Shown: positions 39,874-50,419, counted from the stretch's first letter. The stretch: DNA of 64,000 nucleotides from HGM04593 sp045589695 (GCA_045589695.1 JAZNPP010000053.1:25387-89386), one strand, 5' to 3'. Program-made: numbers and translations. The notes: generated from the letters alone by a model not told the origin.

Positions 39874-41913
39874 ATGGAAAAGAAATTCAAAAGAACTCTT
39901 GTGACATCGGCTCTGCCGTATGCGAACGGCCCTGTTCACATAGGTCACCTTGCGGGCGTTTACGTGCCTGCTGATATTTATGTGCGTTATCTGCGTCTGA
40001 AAGGCGAAGATGTCCTTTTCATCGGCGGCAGCGACGAGCATGGCGTTCCAGTGACAATACGTGCGAAAAAAGAGGGCATAACCCCTCAGGACGTGGTAGA
40101 CCGCTATCACAAAATCATAAAGGATTCGTTCGAGGGCTTCGGCATCTCTTTCGACGTCTATTCACGTACTACATCGCAGACTCACCGTGAGCTGGCTTCG
40201 GACTTTTTCCGCAAGCTCTATGAAGAGGGCAAGTTCGTTGAGATGGAGAGCGAACAATATTACGACGAAGGCGAGCAGCAGTTCCTTACCGACCGCAACA
40301 TACGTGGAGAATGTCCCCGTTGCCATGCCGCCGACGCATACGGCGACCAGTGCGAGAAGTGCGGCGCTACGCTCTCTCCCGACGAGTTGATAAACCCGTA
40401 TAACGCTGACTCGGGCAACAAGCTCGTGAAACGTAAGACAAGCCATTGGTACTTGCCTCTCGACCAATACCAGCCCTGGCTCGAACAGTGGATACTGAAC
40501 GATCACAAGGAGTGGCGAAGCAATGTGTACGGTCAATGCAAGAGTTGGCTCGACACCGGCCTTAAACCGCGTGCAGTGACACGTGACCTCAATTGGGGCA
40601 TTCCCGTGCCTGTGGAGGGTGCCGAAGGCAAGGTGCTTTATGTCTGGTTCGACGCCCCTATCGGTTATATAAGCAATACTAAGGAGTTATTGCCCGACAC
40701 ATGGGAGCAGTGGTGGAAGAGCGAGGATACACGTCTTGTCCATTTCATCGGAAAGGACAATATCGTGTTCCATTGCATAGTCTTCCCTACAATGCTTAAG
40801 GCGCACGGCGGCTATGTGCTTCCCGACAATGTCCCGAGCAACGAGTTCTTGAACCTTGAGGACGACAAGATTTCCACATCACGCAACTGGGCCGTGTGGC
40901 TCAACGAGTATCTTGTGGACTTCCCGGGCAAGCAGGATGTTCTGCGTTATGTCCTTACTGCGAACGCTCCCGAAACGAAAGACAACAATTTTACTTGGAA
41001 AGATTTTCAGGCACGTAACAATAACGAGCTTGTAGCGGTTTACGGCAACTTCGTGAACCGTGCTTTGGTGCTGACAAAGAAATATTTCGACGGCAAGGTG
41101 CCGGTTCGTGGCGAGCTTACCGAATACGACAAGGCTATCGTAAACGAGTTTGTGGGAGTAAAGGATAGGGTAGAACATCTGCTCGACCAGTATAAGTTCC
41201 GTGAAGCGCAGAAAGAGGCTATGGAGCTTGCGCGCATCGGAAACCGTTATCTTGCCGAAACGGAGCCCTGGAAACTTGCGAAGACAGACATGGGGCGTGT
41301 GGCTACGATTCTGAACCTCTCGTTGCAGCTCGTGGCGAACCTCTCAATCGTGTTCGAGCCGTTCTTGCCGTTCAGCAGCAAGAAACTGCGTGAAATGCTC
41401 AACCTCTCAAGTTTTGAATGGACAAGTCTCGGCAGCGTCTCTCTGCTTGCCGAAGGAGCAGAACTCGGCGAGGTCTCGCTCTTGTTCGAGAAAATCGAGG
41501 ACGATGCGATACAGGCACAGCTTGACCGTCTTGCCCGCATAAAGAAAGAGAACGAGGCTGCCAACTACAAGGCTAATCCCGTACGTCCCGAATGTTCATT
41601 CGATGACTTCATGAAGCTCGACCTGCGTGTAGGAACTGTTCTTGAATGCGCAAAGGTGCCTAAGGCCGACAAGCTTCTGCAGTTCAAAATAGACGACGGT
41701 CTTGAGACACGCACAATCCTTTCGGGCATCGCGAAGCATTTCAACCCCGAAGAACTTGTCGGCAAGCAGGTGTGCTTCATTGCCAATCTGCCGCCACGAA
41801 CACTGCGAGGCATAGTGAGCGAGGGCATGATTCTGAGCGCCGAGGACAACGAAGGCAAGCTTTCGCTGCTTACAGTAATGCCTGCCGCAAAGCCCGGAAG
41901 CGAGATAAAGTGA
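39874..41913 (+). CDS. metG: Methionyl-tRNA synthetase
   Basis: A 679-residue class I synthetase. It has the HIGH motif (NGPVHIGHLAG), a zinc domain (CPRCHAADAYGDQCEKC), the KMSKS equivalent (EDDKISTSRNWAVW) and a C-terminal EMAP/Trbp111-type tRNA-binding domain (FMKLDLRVGTVLECAKVPKA) that makes the dimer. It charges initiator and elongator tRNA-Met. Nine bp before the flippase gene. Confidence 0.98.
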   Translation: MEKKFKRTLVTSALPYANGPVHIGHLAGVYVPADIYVRYLRLKGEDVLFIGGSDEHGVPVTIRAKKEGITPQDVVDRYHKIIKDSFEGFGISFDVYSRTTSQTHRELASDFFRKLYEEGKFVEMESEQYYDEGEQQFLTDRNIRGECPRCHAADAYGDQCEKCGATLSPDELINPYNADSGNKLVKRKTSHWYLPLDQYQPWLEQWILNDHKEWRSNVYGQCKSWLDTGLKPRAVTRDLNWGIPVPVEGAEGKVLYVWFDAPIGYISNTKELLPDTWEQWWKSEDTRLVHFIGKDNIVFHCIVFPTMLKAHGGYVLPDNVPSNEFLNLEDDKISTSRNWAVWLNEYLVDFPGKQDVLRYVLTANAPETKDNNFTWKDFQARNNNELVAVYGNFVNRALVLTKKYFDGKVPVRGELTEYDKAIVNEFVGVKDRVEHLLDQYKFREAQKEAMELARIGNRYLAETEPWKLAKTDMGRVATILNLSLQLVANLSIVFEPFLPFSSKKLREMLNLSSFEWTSLGSVSLLAEGAELGEVSLLFEKIEDDAIQAQLDRLARIKKENEAANYKANPVRPECSFDDFMKLDLRVGTVLECAKVPKADKLLQFKIDDGLETRTILSGIAKHFNPEELVGKQVCFIANLPPRTLRGIVSEGMILSAEDNEGKLSLLTVMPAAKPGSEIK

Positions 41914-41922
41914 TATTCGGCA

Positions 41923-43377
41923 ATGAAGGAAAGTACAGCAAACAGCAATCTCAAACATGCCGTCGCAAAAGGTTTTCTTTGGGGCGGCATGAGCAATGCT
42001 GTGTGCCAATTGCTGAGCCTTTTCTTCGGCATATACCTTGCACGTCTTCTCGGCCCCGACGACTATGGTCCCATAGGCATGCTCGCGATATTCTCGGCGA
42101 TAGCCGGCTCGTTGCAGGACAGCGGCTTTGTAATGGCGATAGCCAACCGCAAAGAGGTTTCGCATGACGATTACAATGCAGTCTTCTGGTTCAATATCAT
42201 CATCTCTTCGGTCATGTACGGCGGGCTTTACGTCTGCGCCCCTCTTATCGCAGACTTCTTCAACCAGCCCATTCTCGTAGATCTTTCACGCTATAACTTC
42301 CTGGGCTTTGTTGTAGCGGCCTTCGGTATAGCGCCGTCGGCGTACCTCTTCAGGGAACTTAAGGTGAAACAGAAATCGATAGCCCTCATTCTGTCGATAG
42401 CGGTTTCCGGCGTAGCGGGAATAGTAATGGCCGTCAATGGCTATTCATATTGGGGCATAGCTACGCAGAGCATTGTTTATGTGCTTGTACGCACTGTCGT
42501 ATGCTGGTACTTTACTCCGTGGCGGCCTACGTTAAAGGTCAATTTCGCTCCGCTGAGGTATCTCTTCGCCTTCAGCTACCGACTGCTTATAACGAATGTG
42601 TTTCAACGCTTCAATTGGAACATCTTCTCTTTTATTCTCGGCAAGTTCTACAGCCGTGCCGACGTGGGCAACTATACCAAGTCGGCCGAATGGTTCAACA
42701 TGGGCGGCGAGGTCGTGAACGGAATGGTTAATGCCGTTGCGCAACCCGTACTGGCTAAAATTGTCGATGACGACGAACGTCAGCTGCGTGTATTCCGCAA
42801 GATGCTGCGTTTTACGGCTTTTGTAGCCTTTCCGCTGATGTTCGGAATGTCATTGGTCTCAAAGGAGCTGATAGTGGTAATCATAACCTCAAAATGGCTC
42901 GAAAGCGCCAAGATGCTGCAGATTCTCGCTGTCTGGGGGGCTTTTATGCCTTTGCAGTCAATGATGACTAATCTGCTTGTGAGCAGGGGCAGGTCAAGGA
43001 CGTTCATGTGGTGTACTATTGTTCAAGGGCTTCTCACGCTTGCGATGCTGCTGTTGATGTCCGGTTTCGGAATAAAGCCGATGCTGGCGGCATATTGCAT
43101 ATTCAATATCCTTTGGCTGTCGGTGTGGTGCTATTTCGTAAAGAAAGAGATAAACCTGACAATAAAAATGTTTTTGAGAGACACCGTGCCCTACATGACG
43201 CTTGCAGCGGCAATTATGCTCGCGACATCATGCATGACAGCCTCTATCGACAATATGTATCTCTTGCTCGTTTCGAGGATTGCGATAGCGGCATCGCTGT
43301 ATGTTCTTGTGGCGCGGGTCGCCAAAAGCGAGGAACTCTCCGAAATTATAGATTTTCTGTTCAAGCGTAACAAGTGA
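41923..43377 (+). CDS. Polysaccharide flippase (MOP family)
   Basis: A 484-residue protein with 12-14 hydrophobic helices. N-terminal family features are FLWGGMSNAVCQLLSLFFGI and YLARLLGPDDYGPIGMLAIF (WzxC-like). It would flip lipid-linked glycan units across the inner membrane. First gene of the surface-glycan cluster that runs to 49,003; the next ATG starts one base after its stop. Confidence 0.92.
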   Translation: MKESTANSNLKHAVAKGFLWGGMSNAVCQLLSLFFGIYLARLLGPDDYGPIGMLAIFSAIAGSLQDSGFVMAIANRKEVSHDDYNAVFWFNIIISSVMYGGLYVCAPLIADFFNQPILVDLSRYNFLGFVVAAFGIAPSAYLFRELKVKQKSIALILSIAVSGVAGIVMAVNGYSYWGIATQSIVYVLVRTVVCWYFTPWRPTLKVNFAPLRYLFAFSYRLLITNVFQRFNWNIFSFILGKFYSRADVGNYTKSAEWFNMGGEVVNGMVNAVAQPVLAKIVDDDERQLRVFRKMLRFTAFVAFPLMFGMSLVSKELIVVIITSKWLESAKMLQILAVWGAFMPLQSMMTNLLVSRGRSRTFMWCTIVQGLLTLAMLLLMSGFGIKPMLAAYCIFNILWLSVWCYFVKKEINLTIKMFLRDTVPYMTLAAAIMLATSCMTASIDNMYLLLVSRIAIAASLYVLVARVAKSEELSEIIDFLFKRNK

Positions 43378-43378
43378 T

Positions 43379-44467
43379 ATGAAAAAGATATTGTACGATA
43401 ACCAGATGTTCACGTTTCAGCGTTTCGGTGGAGTCACGCGCTATTTCGCCGACCTGATATACAACCTGCCTCAGAATGAATTTGCGGCGGAACTTCCTAT
43501 GCGTTATTGTGAAAACCACTATGTAGTGGAGACGTACGGTCATGAATACGAAACATTCCCGTATCCCAAGAATTACAGAATACGCCGCCGTCTCTATGCG
43601 CTCGCTAACGACAGAATGGCCAAGAGAGCAGTAAAGTGTGGCGACTACGACATCTTCCACCCGACATACTACAGCCCTTATTTCCTGAAAGCTCTGAAAA
43701 AGAGGCAGAAACCGCTGGTCTTGACAATACACGACATGACATTCGAACGTTACCCGCAGGATGTTCTCATATATGACAAGACAATACCTCATAAAAAACT
43801 GCTTATATCCGAGGCCGACCACATAATAGCCGTGAGCGAGAATACTAAAAGGGATATCGTTGAAAAGCTGGGTACGGACCCCTCGAAGATAAGCGTAGTG
43901 TATCATGGATACAGGCCTGTCGTGAAGCCTGCGGCTCAGTTGTTCGACCGTTATATACTTTATGTGGGAGAACGCAAGGGTTACAAGAACTTCTATCCGT
44001 GGCTGTCGGCCGTACGTCCTTTGTTCAATCTTGACCCTAATCTTAAGATTGTATGCACGGGCAATTCTTTTACGCCACACGAGACGGCGCTGTTCAGGAA
44101 ATGGAGCATCGACGACCGCATTCTTCACATTTCGGCGAACGATTCCCAAATGGCATCGCTTTACCGTCATGCATTGTGCTTCGTCTTTCCGTCGCAATAC
44201 GAGGGATTCGGAATTCCAATCCTTGAGGCGTTCGCCAACGGCTGCCCGGTGTGCCTGAGCGATGCGAGCTGTTTCCCGGAAGTGGCGGGCGACGCGGCGC
44301 TCTTCTTCAACCCTAACGACGCGCAGTCAATGTACGACACGCTGAAGGAACTTCTTGTCAGTCCGTCGTTGCGTGAGGAGTTGAGTAACAAAGGCTCGCT
44401 TCGCAGTAAGGAATTTTCTGTCGAGAGAATGGTTGAACAGACATGCGACGTCTACCGTAAACTATAA
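43379..44467 (+). CDS. Glycosyltransferase family 4
   Basis: A 362-residue GT-B fold enzyme. The N-terminus has MKKILYDNQMFTFQRFGGVT (acceptor-binding loop). The C-terminal donor domain has YILYVGERKGYKN and the E-x7-E block YEGFGIPILEAFANGCPVC. It adds a sugar to a cell-surface glycan precursor in the cytoplasm. Donor and acceptor are unknown. Confidence 0.93.
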   Translation: MKKILYDNQMFTFQRFGGVTRYFADLIYNLPQNEFAAELPMRYCENHYVVETYGHEYETFPYPKNYRIRRRLYALANDRMAKRAVKCGDYDIFHPTYYSPYFLKALKKRQKPLVLTIHDMTFERYPQDVLIYDKTIPHKKLLISEADHIIAVSENTKRDIVEKLGTDPSKISVVYHGYRPVVKPAAQLFDRYILYVGERKGYKNFYPWLSAVRPLFNLDPNLKIVCTGNSFTPHETALFRKWSIDDRILHISANDSQMASLYRHALCFVFPSQYEGFGIPILEAFANGCPVCLSDASCFPEVAGDAALFFNPNDAQSMYDTLKELLVSPSLREELSNKGSLRSKEFSVERMVEQTCDVYRKL

Positions 44468-44477
44468 ACAATCGTCT

Positions 44478-45701
44478 ATGAAAGTAAAGTTCTCCGAAAT
44501 ATCAAGGGTCTGGCCAATAGTGAAGCGGCGTTCGGCGGCAGCTGTCGCTTCATGGGCGCAAAGGCTGCTGGCTGGCGAAAAACTCGTGCGGGACGTATTC
44601 GGCAAAGAGCGTTCAAAGCGGGTCCTTATGTGTCATCTGCCCGAGGCCTTCAACAGCAAGCCTTTGTCCAAGTATCACTCAAACCTTACTGAATGTTATA
44701 CTATAGCCAGGTGCTTCGACCGTCTCGGCTACAGCGTCGATTGCTGCTCGCGCGGGAAAACCGGAATAGACTATTCTCCATACGAGGTAGTCTTCGGCAT
44801 AAACGGCAATGCGTTTATGGGCTCGTTCGATGTCTGCGGCAAACAACCGTTTAGGATATTCTACTCTGTGGGTGCCGAAATGTGTTATAACTATAAGGTT
44901 ACGGCGTTGCGTAACAGGGAGTTCTTCGAGCGCCATGGATTGTGGCTCCTGAACTCCAACCGTTATATGCCCGGTGACGGCAGAGCCTATTACGAGACAA
45001 CGTTCAGCGATGCGGTAGTAATGCTCGGCAGCGAATATGTTCTGGAACAATATCTTAAGCAGGACAGCGAAAGAGATAAATATATCCTTATGCCGGCTTT
45101 CTATTTCAAGGTGGCTGAGCCTGACAAAGAGAAGGATTTTACGAAATGCAAAAAGTCAATACTTTGGTTCGGAAGTTCCGGCATGGTACACAAGGGGCTT
45201 GACATAGCTATTGACTTTGTCATGGCTCATAAGGAATATACGCTTCACGTATGCGGCGGAAGCAGGCTCGAAAGCGCTTTCTGGAACTACTATAACACTA
45301 AAATAAAGGAGTGCGGCAATATAATAATGCACGGCTTTGTGGATATTGAGTCCAAAGAGTTCGCAAGCATTTTGTCCGAATGCGGAATATTGGCAAGCCC
45401 GTCGATATCCGAGGGTATGGCTGTCGCTGTTCTTAATGTAATAGGCAACGGCGCTCTTCTGCCTGTTTACAGCGCCGCGACAGGCATTGATTTCGGACAG
45501 AACGGAATTATGGTCGCCGATGTCACGTATGCCGCTTTTGAAGAGGCTCTGTTGCAGGCCGGTTTAATGCCTGTCGAGGAGTTCGCTATGAAGGCGTGGG
45601 CCGCACACAGGCTTATTAGAGAAAATTGCACCGTCGAGCAGTACGAGCAAAGAATGTACTCTCATTTGAAAATGATTTTGGAAAATAAAGACAAGATATG
45701 A
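44478..45701 (+). CDS. Glycosyltransferase (GT4-like)
   Basis: I take ATG at 44478 (MKVKFSEISRVWPIV, 407 residues), 10 bp after the previous stop. The C-terminal Rossmann domain has KKSILWFGSSGMVHKGLDIA and ILASPSISEGMAVAVLNVIG, in the place of the usual E-x7-E motif. The N-terminal domain is divergent. It likely works with the preceding transferase on the same glycan. Its stop overlaps the next start (ATGA). Confidence 0.8.
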   Translation: MKVKFSEISRVWPIVKRRSAAAVASWAQRLLAGEKLVRDVFGKERSKRVLMCHLPEAFNSKPLSKYHSNLTECYTIARCFDRLGYSVDCCSRGKTGIDYSPYEVVFGINGNAFMGSFDVCGKQPFRIFYSVGAEMCYNYKVTALRNREFFERHGLWLLNSNRYMPGDGRAYYETTFSDAVVMLGSEYVLEQYLKQDSERDKYILMPAFYFKVAEPDKEKDFTKCKKSILWFGSSGMVHKGLDIAIDFVMAHKEYTLHVCGGSRLESAFWNYYNTKIKECGNIIMHGFVDIESKEFASILSECGILASPSISEGMAVAVLNVIGNGALLPVYSAATGIDFGQNGIMVADVTYAAFEEALLQAGLMPVEEFAMKAWAAHRLIRENCTVEQYEQRMYSHLKMILENKDKI

Positions 45702-48256
45702 TAAAAAAAATTGATTGGAAGAGTATCGTGCCGCACGTGGCGGCTACGGCTGTTTTCCTGTTCCTCACATTGGCGTATTTTCAGCCGGTACTTGAGGGAA
45801 AGGATATCCGTCAGGCCGACGCTGTAGGTTCAATGGGTTGGGGCAAGGACGCCCAAGACTATCACAAAGAGAGCGGAGAGTATTCCTATTGGTCGAACTC
45901 CATGTTCTCGGGCATGCCGTGCAACTACACCTTCGCTCCTCAGCCCGCAAATACATTCAAACCGTTGAGCCGTATTGTGACTCTTAATGTGTTTGGCGCA
46001 TCGAGCCGCCACATAGGCTGCATATTCGCTACGTTTCTGGGCTGTTATTTGCTGTTCCTGGCGCTCGGCTGCAAGCCGTGGCTAAGCTTAGCCGGGTCGA
46101 TAGTCTACACATTGGGCTCATATAATTTCATTATTATAGCGGCCGGCCACATGAACAAGAGTCTTGTTATTGCCACCCTTGCGCCGATAGTCGGGGGCAT
46201 TGTGCTGTGCTACAGGCGGAAGCTTGTCGCGGGCTCTCTGCTTACTCTGCTTTTTGCCGGCCTGAATATCTTCTGGAGTCATCAGCAGGTGACATACTAT
46301 ATGCTTTTGACAGCTCTCATAATGGCTGTCGTATATTTCATATATGCATGGCGTGAAAAATGGTTGCCTTACTATTTCAAGGCTACCGGCGTGCTGGCTC
46401 TTGTGGCTTTGCTGGCTGTAGCCCCGGCAGTAGGAATTCTTCTTCCCACCAACGACTATGCGAAGGATTCTATGCGAGGAGGCTCTGAAATAAGTGCCTG
46501 GAAGGGCGAAAAGGCTAAAGGTCTTGACATTGACTATGCGTTCAGCTGGAGCTACGGCAAAATGGAGAGCTTCACCCTGCTTATACCGAACTTCTACGGT
46601 GCTTCATCGCATTACGATGTAGGCAAGGAGAGCGAACTGTACGGCGAGTACCGCAAGATAATGACCGACTATTATGTCGATGCAATCATGGAGCAGAATC
46701 CCGGAGCTACACGTGCCGAGGCGATGCGGTATGTCCAGTCCGATAAGGATTTGCGTACGCAGATAAACAAAGAAGCTTTGAGCTTTGTTTCGGCTGCGCC
46801 TACATACTGGGGTGACCAGCCCTTTACCGAAGGCCCTGTATATGCGGGAGCGATAGTCTGCTTTCTCTTTGTACTCGGTATGATAATTCTTCGCGGCCCT
46901 GAAAGATGGTGGCTGCTTGCGGCAACGCTCTTCTCGCTTGTGCTTGCGTGGGGCCGCAATCTTCCGGGTATAAACAATTTCCTGTTCGAATATATGCCTC
47001 TATACAACAAGTTCCGCACACCGTCTATGTCTCTTGTCATTACAACAATGACAATGTCGATAATGGCGTTGCTTGCTGTGAAAAAGGTTATCGAGGTAGT
47101 GGAGAAAAAGAATGATGAGGCTTTGAAAACGTTGCGCAAGGCGCTCTTCATCTCGTTTGCGGCGACAGGCGGCATCGCTCTCTTGTTCAGCCTGGCCGGC
47201 GGCTCTTTGCTCAGTTTTACGTCACCGAACGATGCGGGTCTTGCTCAGATGCCGGAGTTGTATGACGCAGTCATAGCAGAGCGCAAATCAATGCTCGTTT
47301 CCGACTCTTTGCGTTCTTTGCTCTTCATTGCCGCTGCAGCTTTGCTGCTGGCCGTATATATGAGAGGAAAGGTGAAAGAGTGGCTGTTCGTGGCTCTTCT
47401 TGGCGTAATGTTCCTGTTCGACATGTGGCCTGTTTCTTGGCGCTTCCTTTCGCACGACGATTTTATCGCCAAGAAAAAAACAACAGCAATTGAGATTACC
47501 GCTGCAGACAAGGATATATACCGCATGGCGGGCGATGACCGGCATTACAGGGTCCTCAACCTCACGTCAAGTCCGTTCAATGAGGCGTTCACGTCATACA
47601 AGCATAATTCTATCGGCGGTTACAGCCCGGCAAAGCTGGCGAGGTATCAGGATTTGATAGACGCATACCTTTCAAAAATGAACTGGAATGTGATTTCAAT
47701 GCTTAACACGCGCTTCTTCATTACCGGTGACGGCGTAGTCGAGAATTCCGCCCTCTACGGGCTTCCCGGAGCATACGGAAACTGTTGGTTCGTCGATAGC
47801 ATAAATTGGGTAGACGGAGCGGCAGAAGAATTGCAGGCAATAAAGGATGTCGATAAGAAAACGGCGCACATAGACATTGCTTGGAAGGGGGCTCTTCCCG
47901 GCGCTGAACGGTACGTTAATGACGCCGCCGGTGAAATAAGGCTTGCCGAATATCGCAATCCGGGAAATATAATCTACGACAGCCAATGCGGACAGCCGAA
48001 GCTCGCGGTCTTCTCCGAGGTCTATTACAAGACATGGAAGGCTTATATCGACGGCGAAGAGGTCGCTCCTGTACGTGCCAACTATGTGCTGCGTGCCCTG
48101 CCTGTTCCTGCCGGCAAGCACACGATAGAGTTCAAGTGTTTCGACGAAGTTATGTATAATAGTCACCGCTGGTCGTTCTATTTGTCTATAATCGTCGGCG
48201 TCGTTGTTGTGGCTCTTGCGGGAGCAATGGTTTATAAGGGTGTAAAGAAGCAGTAA
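45698..48256 (+). CDS. YfhO-family membrane protein
   Basis: An 852-residue protein with about 13 hydrophobic helices, a large periplasmic middle and C-terminal domain, and a last helix (FYLSIIVGVVVVALAGAMVY). It belongs to the YfhO family, related to the GT-C type transferases that use lipid-linked sugars. The N-terminal periplasmic loop has the acidic pair EGKDIRQADAVGSMGW. In a cluster of glycan genes it may decorate glycan or teichoic-acid-like polymer outside the membrane. The activity is inferred. Confidence 0.85.
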   Translation: MIKKIDWKSIVPHVAATAVFLFLTLAYFQPVLEGKDIRQADAVGSMGWGKDAQDYHKESGEYSYWSNSMFSGMPCNYTFAPQPANTFKPLSRIVTLNVFGASSRHIGCIFATFLGCYLLFLALGCKPWLSLAGSIVYTLGSYNFIIIAAGHMNKSLVIATLAPIVGGIVLCYRRKLVAGSLLTLLFAGLNIFWSHQQVTYYMLLTALIMAVVYFIYAWREKWLPYYFKATGVLALVALLAVAPAVGILLPTNDYAKDSMRGGSEISAWKGEKAKGLDIDYAFSWSYGKMESFTLLIPNFYGASSHYDVGKESELYGEYRKIMTDYYVDAIMEQNPGATRAEAMRYVQSDKDLRTQINKEALSFVSAAPTYWGDQPFTEGPVYAGAIVCFLFVLGMIILRGPERWWLLAATLFSLVLAWGRNLPGINNFLFEYMPLYNKFRTPSMSLVITTMTMSIMALLAVKKVIEVVEKKNDEALKTLRKALFISFAATGGIALLFSLAGGSLLSFTSPNDAGLAQMPELYDAVIAERKSMLVSDSLRSLLFIAAAALLLAVYMRGKVKEWLFVALLGVMFLFDMWPVSWRFLSHDDFIAKKKTTAIEITAADKDIYRMAGDDRHYRVLNLTSSPFNEAFTSYKHNSIGGYSPAKLARYQDLIDAYLSKMNWNVISMLNTRFFITGDGVVENSALYGLPGAYGNCWFVDSINWVDGAAEELQAIKDVDKKTAHIDIAWKGALPGAERYVNDAAGEIRLAEYRNPGNIIYDSQCGQPKLAVFSEVYYKTWKAYIDGEEVAPVRANYVLRALPVPAGKHTIEFKCFDEVMYNSHRWSFYLSIIVGVVVVALAGAMVYKGVKKQ

Positions 48257-48259
48257 TAT

Positions 48260-49003
48260 ATGGGCCTGAAACCTAAATTTTCGATAATAACGATAACGTA
48301 TAACGCTTCGTCTGTCATAGAGCCGACATTGAAAAGTGTTATAGAACAAACATACGGCAACTATGAGTATCTGCTCATTGACGGCGGCTCAAAGGACGAC
48401 ACTGTCGCAAAAGCTAAGGCAAGCGGCATAGAGTTTGCGCATATTGTAAGCGAACGTGACGACGGCCTTTACGACGCTATGAATAAGGGTATTAAGCTCG
48501 CTACGGGCGATTATCTCTGTTTCTTGAATGCCGGTGATTCGTTCTACGCCCCCGACACCTTGCAGACGGTCGTGGATGCCATTGCGGGCGAAGAGCAGTT
48601 GCCCGACGTGCTGTACGGCGAAACGGCCGAAGTGGACGAAAAACGAGATTTCGTACGTATGAGGAGGCTCAAAGCGCCCGAAAAACTCGACTGGCGAAGT
48701 TTCAGGAACGGTATGCTTGTCTGTCACCAGTCCTTTTATGCCCGCCGCGAGATAGCGCCTCTTTACGACCTTAAATACCGGCTATCGTCCGACGTGGACT
48801 GGTGCATAAAAATAATGAAGAAGGCAAAAAAAATGGTAAACGTAAACGCAGTAGTGACAAATTATCTGCAAAACGGATTATCTTTGCAAAGACACCGGAA
48901 GTCGTTGATTGAGCGTTTCCGGGTAATGGCTAAGCATTACGGGTTTTTGCCTACTCTGGGCCGTCATATATATTTCGTGTTCAGAGCGGTTGTAAAACGA
49001 TAA
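48260..49003 (+). CDS. Glycosyltransferase family 2
   Basis: A 247-residue GT-A enzyme: FSIITITYNASSVIEPTLKS, then LLIDGGSKDDT (metal/donor site) and SERDDGLYDAMNKGIKLATG, as in WcaA/colanic-acid-type transferases. Acts on the cytoplasmic face. It closes the glycan cluster, 4 bp after the YfhO-like gene. Confidence 0.92.
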   Translation: MGLKPKFSIITITYNASSVIEPTLKSVIEQTYGNYEYLLIDGGSKDDTVAKAKASGIEFAHIVSERDDGLYDAMNKGIKLATGDYLCFLNAGDSFYAPDTLQTVVDAIAGEEQLPDVLYGETAEVDEKRDFVRMRRLKAPEKLDWRSFRNGMLVCHQSFYARREIAPLYDLKYRLSSDVDWCIKIMKKAKKMVNVNAVVTNYLQNGLSLQRHRKSLIERFRVMAKHYGFLPTLGRHIYFVFRAVVKR

Positions 49004-49027
49004 ATTAACCAATAATAAAATAGCGAT

Positions 49028-50419
49028 ATGTTTTCTAAAGAGACTTATGTTGCGCGCCGTCAGGCGTTGAAAGAGAAGGTAGGCAGCGGTCTGCTGCTTT
49101 TCCTCGGCAACAACCTTACAGGCATGAACTATGCCGATAACTCATACCATTTCCGTCAGGATTCGACTTTCCTGTATTATTTCGCATCTGATTATGAGGG
49201 GCTTGCAGCCGTAATAGACATCGACAACGACAAGGAGATAATATTCGGCAATGAGCTTACAATCGACGATATCGTATGGACAGGCATTCAGCCTACAATC
49301 AAGGAGAAGAGCGAGCGTGTAGGCATTGAGACAACAAGGCCGATGAATGACCTTGCCAAGTATGTGAGCGGCGCTCTGTCAAAAGGTCAAAAGGTACACT
49401 TCCTGCCTCCTTATCGTGCCGACCATCAGGTGTGGCTGCAGGAACTGCTTGGCATAAATCCTGCAGAACAGGCCGCAGCGGCGTCTATGGCTTTTGTAAA
49501 GGCTGTAATAGCGCAGCGCAACTACAAGAGCGAAGAGGAAATAGCCCAAATTGAGGAGGCTGTGAACGTTTCGGTGGACATGCATTGCGCGGCGATGCGT
49601 GCAGTACGTCCAGGAACGACTGAAGCTGAAATCGTAGCTGTTGTTCAGGCCGAGGCCCAGAAGCATAATTTCGGTCTCTCTTTCCCTATAATCGCTACCG
49701 TAAACGGACAGACTCTCCATAACCACGCATACGGCACGGCTCCGTTAAAAGAGGGGCAGATGCTGTTGCTTGACTCGGGTTGCGAGAATGCTATGCACTA
49801 TGCCGGCGACTTGACGACGACAATGCCTGTGGGCAAGCGTTTTACAGAACAGCAGCGCGAGGTGTGCAATATCCTCCGTAGGGCTCATCTTACAGGCCTT
49901 GAAAATATTAAACCGGGCGTTGAATACCGTGAAGTTCATAAACTTGTGCTTACGGAGATAGCAAAGGGCATGATTGACCTCGGTCTTATGAAGGGCGATC
50001 CGGTCGAGGCTACAGTGAAAGGAGCCACATGTATGTTCATGCCTCATGGGCTCGGACACATGATGGGTCTTGACGTGCATGACATGGAGAACTTTGGAGA
50101 GGTTAATGTCGGTTACGAAGAGGGACGCTCTAAGAGTACATTGTTCGGCTGGAAATCGCTCCGCTTGGCAAAGGCTCTGGAACCGGGCTTTGTATTCACC
50201 GTTGAGCCGGGTATCTATTTTATTCCGGACCTCATTGACAAATGGCGTGCCGAAAAGCAGTTCACCGACTTCATCTGCTACGAAAAACTTGACGCTTGGC
50301 GTAATTTCGGCGGCATGAGAGGCGAAGAGGACTACTATGTATTCGAGGGCGGCGCCCGCCGTCTCGGCAAATACAAGCCGATGTCTCCCGAAGAGATTGA
50401 AGAAGAGCATAACCGGTAA
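49028..50419 (+). CDS. pepP: Xaa-Pro aminopeptidase (aminopeptidase P)
   Basis: A 463-residue M24 metallopeptidase. The N-terminal creatinase-like domain (NSYHFRQDSTFLYYFASDYE) is followed by the pita-bread domain with metal ligands in LLLDSGCENAMHYAGDLTT (two Asp), HGLGHMMGLDVHD (His), VFTVEPGIYF (Glu) and GMRGEEDYYVFEGG (Glu). It removes N-terminal residues that precede proline. A perfect terminator hairpin follows. Confidence 0.94.
   Translation: MFSKETYVARRQALKEKVGSGLLLFLGNNLTGMNYADNSYHFRQDSTFLYYFASDYEGLAAVIDIDNDKEIIFGNELTIDDIVWTGIQPTIKEKSERVGIETTRPMNDLAKYVSGALSKGQKVHFLPPYRADHQVWLQELLGINPAEQAAAASMAFVKAVIAQRNYKSEEEIAQIEEAVNVSVDMHCAAMRAVRPGTTEAEIVAVVQAEAQKHNFGLSFPIIATVNGQTLHNHAYGTAPLKEGQMLLLDSGCENAMHYAGDLTTTMPVGKRFTEQQREVCNILRRAHLTGLENIKPGVEYREVHKLVLTEIAKGMIDLGLMKGDPVEATVKGATCMFMPHGLGHMMGLDVHDMENFGEVNVGYEEGRSKSTLFGWKSLRLAKALEPGFVFTVEPGIYFIPDLIDKWRAEKQFTDFICYEKLDAWRNFGGMRGEEDYYVFEGGARRLGKYKPMSPEEIEEEHNR

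Noticed and set aside
42450..42744. Small frames on both strands within the flippase gene
   Set aside because: Shadows; the flippase frame has complete membrane-protein features.
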